Assembly (NCBI RefSeq): GCF_000010325.1
Contig: NC_009662.1
Coordinates: forward strand, 1,322,501-1,386,500
Origin: Nitratiruptor sp. SB155-2
Lineage (GTDB): Bacteria; Campylobacterota; Campylobacteria; Campylobacterales; Nitratiruptoraceae
Length of the DNA: 64,000 nt
Direction: 5' to 3'
The first letter of the stretch is position 1. The number at the start of each line of letters is the position of its first letter. The position numbers were made by a program, and so were the translations under genes. This document shows, one piece after another, positions 14,604-21,832 of this stretch. The notes beneath the pieces were generated by a model that made no database searches, had not been told where the DNA came from, and was given only the letters and a program-made list of their open reading frames with translations.

Positions 14604-14808
14604 TGTTTTCCTCCATCTCATTTGATTCTATGTTCCATAGTGTTAATGAGGCTCTATCGAGCATATCGGCTAATCTCTCCAATACAAATCGATAGCTAAC
14701 TTTGATATTCTCCTTCTCCATTTTGGCTACTATCATCTTGATAGTCTCGCTTGTTAACTCGATATCGCCTCTTGCCTCAATGAGGCTGTTGAGGTTAGCG
14801 GTTTTCAT
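14584..14808 (-). CDS. Small island protein of unknown function, replication operon
   Basis: A 74-residue protein starting at the ATG with AAGGAAGG upstream; the longer frame to 14847 lies inside the upstream gene. The sequence is mostly helical (SETIKMIVAKMEKENIKVSY, then FVLERLADMLDRASLTLW) with an acidic tail. No family is recognised. It overlaps both neighbours (14 bp upstream, 20 bp downstream), so its dose is probably tied to theirs. It may be an accessory to the primase. Confidence 0.55.
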   Translation of the reverse strand: MKTANLNSLIEARGDIELTSETIKMIVAKMEKENIKVSYRFVLERLADMLDRASLTLWNIESNEMEENNESQRA

Positions 14809-15223
14809 TGTTACCTTCCTTTTTATTGGATTCATTAAGGCTTGCATCGTGTATTGCGAAATTAAGTTTTACAAAGAGATCCTCTGTTTCATCTCGGAGT
14901 TTTCCAAGCTCTTTGATGGCCCTTTTGATAGCTCCAAACTGGTCTAAAAAGTCCTCTACTTTGAAGTGATAATCAAATCTCAATCTTTGAATCTCACTAT
15001 AAGCCTCCATTACCTTTACACTATTTGAGGCTAAATCAAGCTTTGACTTTAGTTCCTCATTCTCTTTTTCCAATCGTTCGAGATAATCCATCTTGTCCAT
15101 TAAGCCGTTGATTACCGCCTGTTTCTCTTTGCACTCCTCTTGCAGTTCTCGCACCTCATCCTTTAAGATGTGATTTTCCTCTTGTAGCTCTAAAAGCTTT
15201 GCTAATGCTTGTGATTTTGTCAT
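14795..15223 (-). CDS. Coiled-coil protein heading the island replication operon
   Basis: A 142-residue protein with AAGGAG ahead of the ATG. Residues 8-75 form a long heptad-like coiled coil (LLELQEENHILKDEVREL; YLERLEKENEELKSKLDLA), and the rest is helical and charged. No family is recognised. It is the first gene after the four-operator switch and has a near-consensus promoter, so it may be an early protein such as a regulator or replication scaffold. Confidence 0.6.
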   Translation of the reverse strand: MTKSQALAKLLELQEENHILKDEVRELQEECKEKQAVINGLMDKMDYLERLEKENEELKSKLDLASNSVKVMEAYSEIQRLRFDYHFKVEDFLDQFGAIKRAIKELGKLRDETEDLFVKLNFAIHDASLNESNKKEGNNENR

Positions 15224-15275
15224 GGTTGCTCCTTTACTTTCGATTTTTAGTAACCGTATGGTTACTTAAACAACA

Positions 15276-15304
15276 ATTTTATAACCTTTGGATTATTTTG
15301 TCAA
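15276..15304 (-). promoter_or_regulatory. Promoter of the island replication operon
   Basis: On the minus strand TTGACA (15304-15299) is followed after 17 bp by TAAAAT (15281-15276). An operator dyad fills the spacer, so a bound repressor would block polymerase. Confidence 0.65.
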
Positions 15305-15329
15305 TCTAAAATATAATCTTTTGGTTATG

Positions 15330-15340
15330 TATGCTATAAT
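15330..15340 (+). promoter_or_regulatory. Extended -10 promoter of the island repressor
   Basis: TATGCTATAAT carries a perfect -10 with the TGn extension; the -35 is not recognisable. It lies between the third and fourth operators and 32 bp ahead of the repressor ATG, suggesting autoregulation. Confidence 0.6.
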
Positions 15341-15371
15341 TTGATAACCTAAAGGTTATAAAAGGGATAGT

Positions 15372-15596
15372 ATGGATAATAAAGAATTCAAGCAATTGCT
15401 TAAAAAAGCTGGTCTTACAAATAAAGAACTGGCGGATCTTCTTAATATTAGTCCCCAAAGTGTTAATAACTGGTCTGTTAAGGGTTATCCTTATTGGCTC
15501 AAAAGTTGGCTGCAAAATTACATAAAAGCCAAAACTCTTGATAACGTTAAAGATGTTATCTGCAATGAAGATGATCCAAACTCCACTGCTTCTTAA
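15372..15596 (+). CDS. Small XRE/Cro-like helix-turn-helix regulator
   Basis: A 74-residue protein and the only confident plus-strand gene of the island. Residues 5-40 contain a helix-turn-helix, KKAGLTNKELADLLNISPQS followed by VNNWSVKGYP, with the LTNKELADLL/ISPQSVNNW pattern of XRE repressors. No dimerisation domain beyond about 30 further residues is visible. It is transcribed away from the replication operon across the four-operator region, so it is the obvious candidate to bind TAACC-N4-GGTTA and hold the operon off. Confidence 0.75.
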   Translation: MDNKEFKQLLKKAGLTNKELADLLNISPQSVNNWSVKGYPYWLKSWLQNYIKAKTLDNVKDVICNEDDPNSTAS

Positions 15597-15711
15597 AATC
15601 CCTTTTTTTATAGTGTCAACTTTGTAAACTATACTCATGTAAATGCTCTTAATATGCTTTTGTTTCACTGTAAAACCCTCGCCGTAATCTCACCCTTGTT
15701 TTGTTCTCAAC

Positions 15712-15803
15712 CCTTGCTAAAACCTTGCTATTCATGGCTGTAACATAGCCGTTTTATTGCCGTTATACCTTGCCCTAACCTTGCCCTAATCAGTAGCCGT
15801 TTT
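15712..15803. repeat. Short direct repeats between the repressor and alpA genes
   Basis: CCTTGCCCTAA is repeated in tandem (15768-15778, 15779-15789), CCTTGCTA occurs at 15712-15719 and 15723-15730, and TAGCCGTTTT at 15746-15755 and 15794-15803. This convergent gap of about 218 bp (15597-15814) holds no gene. The repeats may be binding sites or the remains of duplications. Confidence 0.4.
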
Positions 15804-15814
15804 GCAGCCATTGT

Positions 15815-16009
15815 TTATCCTTTTCGCTCTTCTATCCATTGCATCACTTCATTAAAGCTCCAGCGTGAGGCTCTAATCCCTATCTTTATAGGTTTTGGGA
15901 ATTTGCCATCACGGATATATTTGTAGATAGTGGGTTTTTTCATTCCTATAAGAGATGAAACCTCTTTGATGTCTATGAGCCTGTCTTGTTGTAGGGTTGG
16001 TAGTGTCAT
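15815..16009 (-). CDS. alpA: AlpA-family excisionase/transcription regulator
   Basis: A 64-residue protein with AAGGAGG five bases ahead of the ATG. RLIDIKEVSSLIGMKKPTIY, then KYIRDGKFPKPIKIG and RASRWSFNEVMQWIEER, is the full AlpA/MerR-like winged helix seen in P4-type elements. Such proteins activate the integrase or act as excision factors in prophages, satellites and PICIs. Its position between the integrase module and the replication switch is typical of Gram-negative PICIs. Confidence 0.85.
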   Translation of the reverse strand: MTLPTLQQDRLIDIKEVSSLIGMKKPTIYKYIRDGKFPKPIKIGIRASRWSFNEVMQWIEERKG

Positions 16010-16110
16010 AAAACCTCCTTGCGGTTATTGTGAGTTATGGAGGTATTATGAAATAAAAGAGGAGTATAAAGCAAAGATTGAAATAATAAATTTATGTAGA
16101 AATTTTGTTA

Positions 16111-16401
16111 CTATTTTTTGTCAGATTTTTTTACCAAAATTTTGTCATAATCGAATCTAAAATGTGAATCATAGCAAGACATCAAGATAAATTTTACTTC
16201 TGCAGTATCGATAGTCTTATTGACTATATCAATTCCATTTTGAATAAAATTTTCTACATCCAATCTTTTAGGCTTAGGTTCAATTTTAAGTAGCCAACCT
16301 TTTAGCCTTTCTTTTGTAATAGGTGATTTGTATTTTGGATTAAATTCTGAAGGATGTTGGATCATATGATTTAAAAATTCATGAATATCTTGTGAATTCA
16401 T
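16111..16401 (-). CDS. Island accessory protein of unknown function (second gene of a pair)
   Basis: A 96-residue soluble protein starting MNSQDIHEFLNHMIQHPSEF, with a basic C-terminus (KILVKKSDKK). I recognise no family and no catalytic motif. The start has no clear ribosome binding site. It lies 32 bp after the 113-residue gene on the same strand, between alpA and the toxin-antitoxin pair, where satellites often carry defence or helper-interference genes. Base use is very AT-rich. Confidence 0.5.
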   Translation of the reverse strand: MNSQDIHEFLNHMIQHPSEFNPKYKSPITKERLKGWLLKIEPKPKRLDVENFIQNGIDIVNKTIDTAEVKFILMSCYDSHFRFDYDKILVKKSDKK

Positions 16402-16433
16402 GTTTAAGTCATTAAAAGTTCTGAAATCTTCAG

Positions 16434-16775
16434 TTAACCAATAGACTCCAAAAACTCTTTAAAATCTCTTGCTTTATTGCTTATCCATTCGTTAATTTGA
16501 TTTTGAGATTTATTTAGATAAGAAGCTTTTTTCTTCATTTTGATGAGTTCTAATTTGTTTGCATAGTCATAAAAATAACTAATGCTTTCAAGAATATATC
16601 CCCATAATGCGTTCTGGTTATTTTTATTATGCAAAGGTTTTCCAATAAAAAAAGATTTCAAGTCCTTTAAGTACTCGTCTGCCAGTTCATCATCTTTCGC
16701 TACTGACTGCATTGCATATCTATATTGAATCGCTGCAAATAGCTCTTCTAAAACTTCATCAGTAAACTTTTCCAT
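16434..16775 (-). CDS. Island accessory protein of unknown function (first gene of a pair)
   Basis: A 113-residue, largely helical soluble protein (MEKFTDEVLEELFAAIQYRY; later ILESISYFYDYANKLELIK). GAGGTAATA precedes the ATG and resembles the leader of the integrase gene (GAGGTAACA). No known family or motif is recognised. It stands 33 bp downstream of the toxin gene and may share its transcript. Confidence 0.55.
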   Translation of the reverse strand: MEKFTDEVLEELFAAIQYRYAMQSVAKDDELADEYLKDLKSFFIGKPLHNKNNQNALWGYILESISYFYDYANKLELIKMKKKASYLNKSQNQINEWISNKARDFKEFLESIG

Positions 16776-16808
16776 TATTACCTCGCTTATGCAGTAAATT
16801 TATTTTTA

Positions 16809-17081
16809 TTAATACACCTCATCATGACTACCAATATCGAGCAAGATTATCTCCTTATCGGTGATAACTAAATCTATAACGATTCTGTAGCTCATAGAGA
16901 TTGAAACGGAGTAGTACTCTTTAAGTTTGCCTTGCAGTTTGTGGAGTCTCAAGCTCGGATAATGTGGATCGGCTGCAAGAATAGTCAAAACCTTTTTGTA
17001 TCTCTCTTTTAATTCTGGATGCTTTTTGATAAATCGCTTCTCTTTTTTGAGATAAGAGTCTGTAAAAATGAGCGTGTACAT
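16809..17081 (-). CDS. RelE/ParE-superfamily toxin, YafQ-like
   Basis: A 90-residue protein with the RelE fold pattern: FTDSYLKKEKRFIKKHPELK, a helix pair, DPHYPSLRLHKLQGKLKEYY, then SVSISMSYRIVIDLV and the ending ILLDIGSHDEVY. YafQ-type toxins cut mRNA on the ribosome and have a late His and a C-terminal aromatic, as here (H87, Y90). It starts directly after the antitoxin stop. A decayed relative stands outside the left island end (9790-9954). Confidence 0.85.
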   Translation of the reverse strand: MYTLIFTDSYLKKEKRFIKKHPELKERYKKVLTILAADPHYPSLRLHKLQGKLKEYYSVSISMSYRIVIDLVITDKEIILLDIGSHDEVY

Positions 17082-17333
17082 TTAAAGGCTCTTTAGATGG
17101 TTTTCAAGCTCTTCTTTGGTAGTAATAATCTTGGCTTTGCCTTGTTTGATTTCCTCTTGAGCTTGTAAATACGCTGCATCCAGCTCTGCAGCTCTCATCT
17201 GCTCATATCGTTCAAAATCTACAACGATATATTTGGGCTTTCCTCTAAAAGTAATAACTGCTTCATCTTTGGCTTGCAGTTCACTCTCAATAGCTTTTAT
17301 CCCTTTAACTTTTAATTCGTTAGCAGTAATCAT
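17082..17333 (-). CDS. Phd/YefM-family antitoxin
   Basis: An 83-residue protein starting MITANELKVKGIKAIESEL, with AVITFRGKPKYIVVDFERYE in the middle: the Phd/YefM DNA-binding N-terminus. The acidic C-terminal part (EEIKQGKAKIITTKEELENH) would wrap the toxin. It directly precedes the toxin gene and probably represses the pair. It lies beside the integrase, where it would favour retention of the island. Confidence 0.85.
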   Translation of the reverse strand: MITANELKVKGIKAIESELQAKDEAVITFRGKPKYIVVDFERYEQMRAAELDAAYLQAQEEIKQGKAKIITTKEELENHLKSL

Positions 17334-17380
17334 TATCTGTCCTTTTAATCGTGTTGTTTATAACATTATATCAAAGTTTA

Positions 17381-18619
17381 TCATTGGCTATTAAGGTAAT
17401 TTGCCCACCAGTTCAAAAGCTCTTTTCTATCTTCTAAAAAATCGCTTCTTAGATAGCTTTGCGTTACTTTTGAGCCTATATTGTGATGGAGCTGTGCCTC
17501 TATCGCTTCAAAGCTACAGCCATGCTCTTTTTGGTGCTCAAGAGCGATTGTCTCAAAGCTGCTTCTAAAGCCGTGTAGGTCTTGTTCTGGCTCGTTGAGG
17601 TCTATTTTAAGTACTTTTCTAAGGGTATTGTCTGAAATTGGTTTATGTGCATTTATTGGACTGCCAAAAACAATCTCACTGTAAGGACTGGCTATCGCTT
17701 TAGCCTGCTGTATTACTTTAACTATCGCATCCGTTAAAGGAATACGAAAAGGCTGATTTTTTGTTTTCATGGCTTCAGCTGGATAGATAATGACTCTTTT
17801 ATCAAAGTCTTTATAATCCCATTTAAGATTGGCTACATTGCCAAAACGTACTGCAGTAAGAGCGATATATTGTAGCGGTAATCTAAAGTAAGGATTTTGT
17901 AAAGAGCAGATTTTTTGATAGATCTCTTTTATTCGCTCATTCGTAACGGCTTTATGCCTGGTGGGTTTATGCTTTGGAATGAGGCTATCTATATCTATGC
18001 CCACTGCTGGATTGGTTTGTGTGTAGTCATTGTGGATAGCAAAGTCAAAGAGACTTTTGAGCAGTCTGTAGACTTCTCTTGCTTTATAGGTTTTGCCTGT
18101 GCTTCTATTGTCTTTTTGTAGTTTTGTGGAGTAGGTGTTTTTAACTATTTTGATGATGTCCTGTTTTGTTACCTCATCGATTTTTACTTCACCTATAAAT
18201 GGAGTGATATAGTTTGCAAAGGTATTGATGTAATTCTTTTGTAGCCTCGCTTTGCTTACCTCTTTGGCTTTATGCTGGATAAACCGTTCTATAACGAAAC
18301 TTGTAAATTTTTTATTCGCTTCAAGCTCTTTTATACGCTTTTGCTCTTGTTTATACCTATTTGGATCTATGCCGTTCTTTATAAGCTCTTTTACCTCATA
18401 CTTGATTTTTCTTGCCTGTGCAAGCGATATTTGTGGATAATCTCCTATAGTGTAGGTGTTTCTCTTGCCAGCATAGACGTAATCGAGCCTAAAAATCTTA
18501 CGTCCGTTTGGTTTGATTAAGATATAGAGTCCTTCACCATCTCTGAGCTTGTAATTTTTCTCTTTTGGCTTGGCGTTCCTAAGCTGCAGATCATTAAGAG
18601 GTCTTATACTTTTTGGCAC
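17381..18619 (-). CDS. int: Tyrosine integrase, P4-type with DUF4102 arm-binding domain
   Basis: A 412-residue protein with GTG start after GAGGTAACA. The N-terminal domain (LNDLQLRNAKPKEKNYKLRD; GRKIFRLDYVYAGKRNTYTI) is the DUF4102 arm-binding type. A core-binding domain follows at about 105-200. Catalytic residues are R258 (AVRFGNVANLKW), H349 and R352 (LHGFRSSF) and Y389 (VTQSYLRSD). It sits 184 bp from the tRNA-Leu end and reads away from it. The repeats GTACCGCA at both island ends are its likely arm sites. Confidence 0.9.
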   Translation of the reverse strand: MPKSIRPLNDLQLRNAKPKEKNYKLRDGEGLYILIKPNGRKIFRLDYVYAGKRNTYTIGDYPQISLAQARKIKYEVKELIKNGIDPNRYKQEQKRIKELEANKKFTSFVIERFIQHKAKEVSKARLQKNYINTFANYITPFIGEVKIDEVTKQDIIKIVKNTYSTKLQKDNRSTGKTYKAREVYRLLKSLFDFAIHNDYTQTNPAVGIDIDSLIPKHKPTRHKAVTNERIKEIYQKICSLQNPYFRLPLQYIALTAVRFGNVANLKWDYKDFDKRVIIYPAEAMKTKNQPFRIPLTDAIVKVIQQAKAIASPYSEIVFGSPINAHKPISDNTLRKVLKIDLNEPEQDLHGFRSSFETIALEHQKEHGCSFEAIEAQLHHNIGSKVTQSYLRSDFLEDRKELLNWWANYLNSQ

Positions 18620-18669
18620 CTGTTACCTCGCTTGAATACTTGCAAATACATTGAGCGCACCAGCGAAAA

Positions 18670-18690
18670 CGTACCGCAAAACGTACCGCA
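18670..18690 (+). repeat. Right arm-type integrase binding sites (putative)
   Basis: CGTACCGCA occurs at 18670-18678 and 18682-18690, the same motif, orientation and 12-bp period as at the left end. The block lies between the integrase start and the tRNA, and so upstream of the integrase gene, where binding could also repress it. The remaining 18691-18802 shows no clear feature. Confidence 0.65.
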
Positions 18691-18803
18691 AAAAAATTTT
18701 ACTTTGAGTAAACTTAAATATACCACAATATACCAAAAAGCACGATTTGAAGGGGATTTTAAATTAGAAGATAGCCTTAAGAAAACTTAGATAAACCTTA
18801 ATG

Positions 18804-18891
<88 letters not shown>

Positions 18892-18914
18892 GTTTGAAGT
18901 GGTGAAAGTATATC

Positions 18915-18945
18915 AAAAAAGTTTGCCGAAGGCAAGTCCTTCGGC
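18915..18945 (-). terminator. Intrinsic terminator of atpE
   Basis: On the minus strand GCCGAAGG pairs perfectly with CCTTCGGC around ACTTG (18925-18945), followed by AAAC and a T6 run. It separates atpE from the tRNA. Confidence 0.8.
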
Positions 18946-18952
18946 CATGCAA

Positions 18953-19258
18953 TTATCCCAAGAATGGATTTGCGTAAAGTGCAATAAGAGCGATAACAAG
19001 TGTATAGATAACTTGCGCTTCAATCATCGCCAATGCGATGAACATTGTAGTCATGAGTTTACCACCAAGTCCTGGGTTTCGTGCAGTACCAGCGATTGTA
19101 GCAGCTGCAGTATGTCCCATACCGATACCACCACCTGCTGCAGCAATACCAAGACCAACACCAGCAGCAAGTACGCTGTACGCTTGAATCATGCTCTCAC
19201 CATCTCCAGCGAAAGCAAACCCTGCGAATGCAACCAACAAAAGCATCAACTTTTTCAT
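18953..19258 (-). CDS. atpE: ATP synthase F0 subunit c
   Basis: A 101-residue proteolipid forming the rotor ring of the F-type ATP synthase. It has a signal-like lead (MKKLMLLLVAFAGFAFAG), then two membrane helices joined by the ARNPGLGGKL polar loop; the second carries the ion-binding Glu in ALAMIEAQVIY. TAGGAGGA precedes the ATG. No other atp gene is near, as is usual for this phylum, where atpE stands apart from the main operon. A strong terminator follows. Confidence 0.95.
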   Translation of the reverse strand: MKKLMLLLVAFAGFAFAGDGESMIQAYSVLAAGVGLGIAAAGGGIGMGHTAAATIAGTARNPGLGGKLMTTMFIALAMIEAQVIYTLVIALIALYANPFLG

Positions 19259-19350
19259 AAAATCCTCCTAATTATTTTTGCAAAGTCCGTTCGGCTTGCG
19301 TGTCCCTACTTGTCACTTTGCAGTGCAATTGTACAAAATATAATTTTAAA

Positions 19351-21549
19351 TTACGCTTTTTTGAGAACCTGTCGTAAACCTAGTTCAATTTTATGTCCTT
19401 TTTGACTAAGCACCTCTACTTCCACTTCATCACCTATATTGACAACATCCTCCACTCTCTCTACTCTTCCAGATGAGAGTTTTGAAATATGTAAAAGGCC
19501 GTCCACACCACCAGGTAGCTCAACGAAAGCTCCAAAATTGGTTGTCCGTTTTATTTTTCCTTTTAGAATATCGCCTTCTTGAAATTTCACAGGTTCTGGC
19601 TTTGGTTTGTTCGTAATTTCTTGGATATAGTCACACGCAGCTATCACTTTTGGTCTGTTTTTCCCTGTAACTTTCACTTTTCCTTTGTCTCTGTCAATAT
19701 CGATGCTCACTTCAAATTTTTCTATAATTTCTTTTATTGTTTTTCCTGCCTGGCCGATTATATCGACTATTTTGCTTGGATGAACGGTTATGGTGTGAGA
19801 GGAGGGAAGATTCTCTTCATTTATCTCAATCTTCTCAGCGGCCTCTTCCATAATCTTTAGAATATGCAGTCTCGCTTCTCTTGCTTGCTGCAACGCTTGT
19901 TCCAAAATCTCTTGTTGTACACCACCAAGTTTGATATCCATTTGCATTGCCGTTACCCCATCATGGGTACCGGCCACCTTGAAATCCATATCCCCATCAT
20001 GGTCTTCCAATCCCATAATATCTGTGAGAATTGCATATTTGTCATCCTCTACTATAAGCCCCATGGCAACACCCGCAACCAAGTCCGCAAGATCTATGTT
20101 TGCAGCTTTGAGGGCCAAAGCGCCTCCACATACGGTAGCCATAGAAGAAGAACCGTTGGATTCCAAGATTTCTGACACGAGTCTATAGGTTTTGTCTTCA
20201 GGAACGTCCACAACCGGCTCTAATGCACGTCGTGCCAAGTTTCCGTGACCAAGCTCTCTTCTTCCTGGGGCACTGATAGGTTTGGCTTCTCCTACGCTGA
20301 ATGGAGGAAAATTGTAATGCACCATAAAGTGTTCATACTCTGGCCCCTTGCTTGTAAGCATCTCATACATCTGGGCATCCGTCTTCTCCCCGATTGTACA
20401 AACGACCAATGCCTGGGTTTCACCTCTTGTAAAAAGACACGATCCGTGAGCTGAAGGCAAAATATTCGTTTTGATATCGATAGGCCGAACATCTTTCAAC
20501 CCTCTTCCATCGGCTCTTTTGCCCTCGTTCAAAATCATTTCGCGAACGATTTTTCTTTTGTATTTTTCAACCACTTTATAGATGGTTTCATACTCCCATC
20601 CCTGCTCTTTGGCAACGTCATCTTCACTGATTTTTTTGGCAATCTCTTTCAAAAGTTCGTTTCGCTCGCTTTTTGCCATCGCTTGAACTGCTTCTTTGAT
20701 ATCGGCTGCATAGATCTCTTCTACATAGGTCCAGATATCTTCATCAATCGTTTGCGGGAGCAGTTCCAATTCCAACTGTTCTTTTGCACTCTCAATGAAA
20801 TATTTCTCGTACTCGTTGCACGCTATCTGAATAACATCTTTCCCCTGGGCAATGATAGAAGCAAGTTCCTCCTCTTTCATTGCGTTTGGCTCTTTTATGG
20901 TGATCACCTCTTCAGCGAGTGTCGGATCCATCAATGGATCAACTGTCGTTGGCACCACTTCCGTTTTGTAGCTTCCTATAGCAGCCATTTCGATCATCAA
21001 AAGTTCTTCTTTCGTTCCTGCCAGATAAAGATCCAATGTACTTTCTTTGAGTTTCGACAAAGGAGGATTGAAAAGAACTTCTCCATCAACCTTTGCCACA
21101 CGTAGTCCACTAACAGCTTTTCGCACAGGAATATCGCTGACAAAAAGTGCCGCACTGGCGGCATTCAAAGCCAAAACCTGCAGATCACTCTCTGGATCTG
21201 CACTGAGAACCATAACCGTTATGACCGTTGGATAAAGATAGCCTTTTGGAAAGAGTGGTCGCAATGCTCTGTCAACGATTCTTGCTGTCAATGTTTCAAA
21301 ATCACCAGGTTTTTGCTCTCTTTTGACAAATCCACCGGGGATTTTCCCTGCTGCGTAGCTCTTTTCTATATACTGAACCGTCAATGGAAGAAAATCCTCA
21401 TCTACCATCTCTTTTTCCATCACGACGGTAGCGAGCATGACCGTTTTTCCGCTTTTCAGTAACACCGAGCCATTTGTCTGTTTCGCAACTTCACCAAATT
21501 CATAAATTTCTTTGAGGTTGTTCATCTCAAATTCAAATCGACACTTCAT
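19351..21549 (-). CDS. pnp: Polyribonucleotide nucleotidyltransferase (PNPase)
   Basis: PNPase degrades RNA 3' to 5' by phosphorolysis. The 732-residue protein has two RNase PH domains (first with PGGFVKREQKPGDFETLTAR; second from about 330, with ADGRGLKDVRPI, SAHGSCLFTRGETQAL and VAGTHDGVTAMQMDIKLGG). A KH domain with GQAGKTIKEIIEKFEV and a C-terminal S1 domain (GDILKGKIKRTTNFGAFVEL) follow. The start is at ATG 21549 with AAAGGG upstream; a Met eight residues later is an alternative. It is the last gene of the purD-to-pnp run. Confidence 0.95.
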   Translation of the reverse strand: MKCRFEFEMNNLKEIYEFGEVAKQTNGSVLLKSGKTVMLATVVMEKEMVDEDFLPLTVQYIEKSYAAGKIPGGFVKREQKPGDFETLTARIVDRALRPLFPKGYLYPTVITVMVLSADPESDLQVLALNAASAALFVSDIPVRKAVSGLRVAKVDGEVLFNPPLSKLKESTLDLYLAGTKEELLMIEMAAIGSYKTEVVPTTVDPLMDPTLAEEVITIKEPNAMKEEELASIIAQGKDVIQIACNEYEKYFIESAKEQLELELLPQTIDEDIWTYVEEIYAADIKEAVQAMAKSERNELLKEIAKKISEDDVAKEQGWEYETIYKVVEKYKRKIVREMILNEGKRADGRGLKDVRPIDIKTNILPSAHGSCLFTRGETQALVVCTIGEKTDAQMYEMLTSKGPEYEHFMVHYNFPPFSVGEAKPISAPGRRELGHGNLARRALEPVVDVPEDKTYRLVSEILESNGSSSMATVCGGALALKAANIDLADLVAGVAMGLIVEDDKYAILTDIMGLEDHDGDMDFKVAGTHDGVTAMQMDIKLGGVQQEILEQALQQAREARLHILKIMEEAAEKIEINEENLPSSHTITVHPSKIVDIIGQAGKTIKEIIEKFEVSIDIDRDKGKVKVTGKNRPKVIAACDYIQEITNKPKPEPVKFQEGDILKGKIKRTTNFGAFVELPGGVDGLLHISKLSSGRVERVEDVVNIGDEVEVEVLSQKGHKIELGLRQVLKKA

Positions 21550-21559
21550 TCATACCCTT

Positions 21560-21832
21560 TCAAAATCGAAATTTTTTTATATACTCTTTATGAGGAAACT
21601 GTTTTAAAATCTCCTCTTCCGTAAACGAGAAACGGTAGTTTTCTATATAGTTTTTCAAAATAGTATATGCACGATTGATCTTGGCCATCTCCTCATCATT
21701 GCCACCCCTATCTGGATGAAACCTTTTTGAGAGCATTCTATAACGATCTTTGATCTCTTTATACGAAACCATGGTGGGTAGTCCCAAAGTCTCCAAGGCT
21801 TCATGAATCAACTGTATCGGATCTTCGCTCAT
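21560..21832 (-). CDS. Small J-domain protein
   Basis: A 90-residue protein that is essentially one J domain: SYKEIKDRYRMLSKRFHPDR carries the HPD motif that stimulates DnaK ATPase, followed by the NRAYTILKNYIE helix. It lacks the Gly/Phe and zinc regions of DnaJ, so it would be a class III co-chaperone with a specialised client. Its start overlaps the MCE gene stop by 4 bp. An envelope-linked role is possible from context only. Confidence 0.85.
   Translation of the reverse strand: MSEDPIQLIHEALETLGLPTMVSYKEIKDRYRMLSKRFHPDRGGNDEEMAKINRAYTILKNYIENYRFSFTEEEILKQFPHKEYIKKFRF

Larger units (their letters stand above)
15251..15358. promoter_or_regulatory. Four-operator divergent switch region of the island
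   Basis: Four dyads of the form TAACC-N4-GGTTA occur: 15251-15264 (perfect arms), 15282-15295 (one change), 15314-15327 (one change) and 15345-15358 (perfect). Their centres are 31, 32 and 31 bp apart, three helical turns, so all face one side of the DNA. They lie between the divergent repressor (plus) and replication operon (minus). The second dyad sits in the spacer of the minus-strand promoter and the fourth just downstream of the plus-strand -10. This is the architecture of a lysogeny-type switch. Confidence 0.8.

Noticed and set aside
15306-15668. 120-codon minus-strand open frame opposite the repressor
   Set aside because: It is antisense to the HTH gene and runs across two operators and the repressor promoter; the plus-strand gene has clear HTH character.
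19579-21235. Several 60-140 codon plus-strand frames
   Set aside because: All lie antisense within pnp, show no signal or family features, and follow the codon pattern of the opposite strand.
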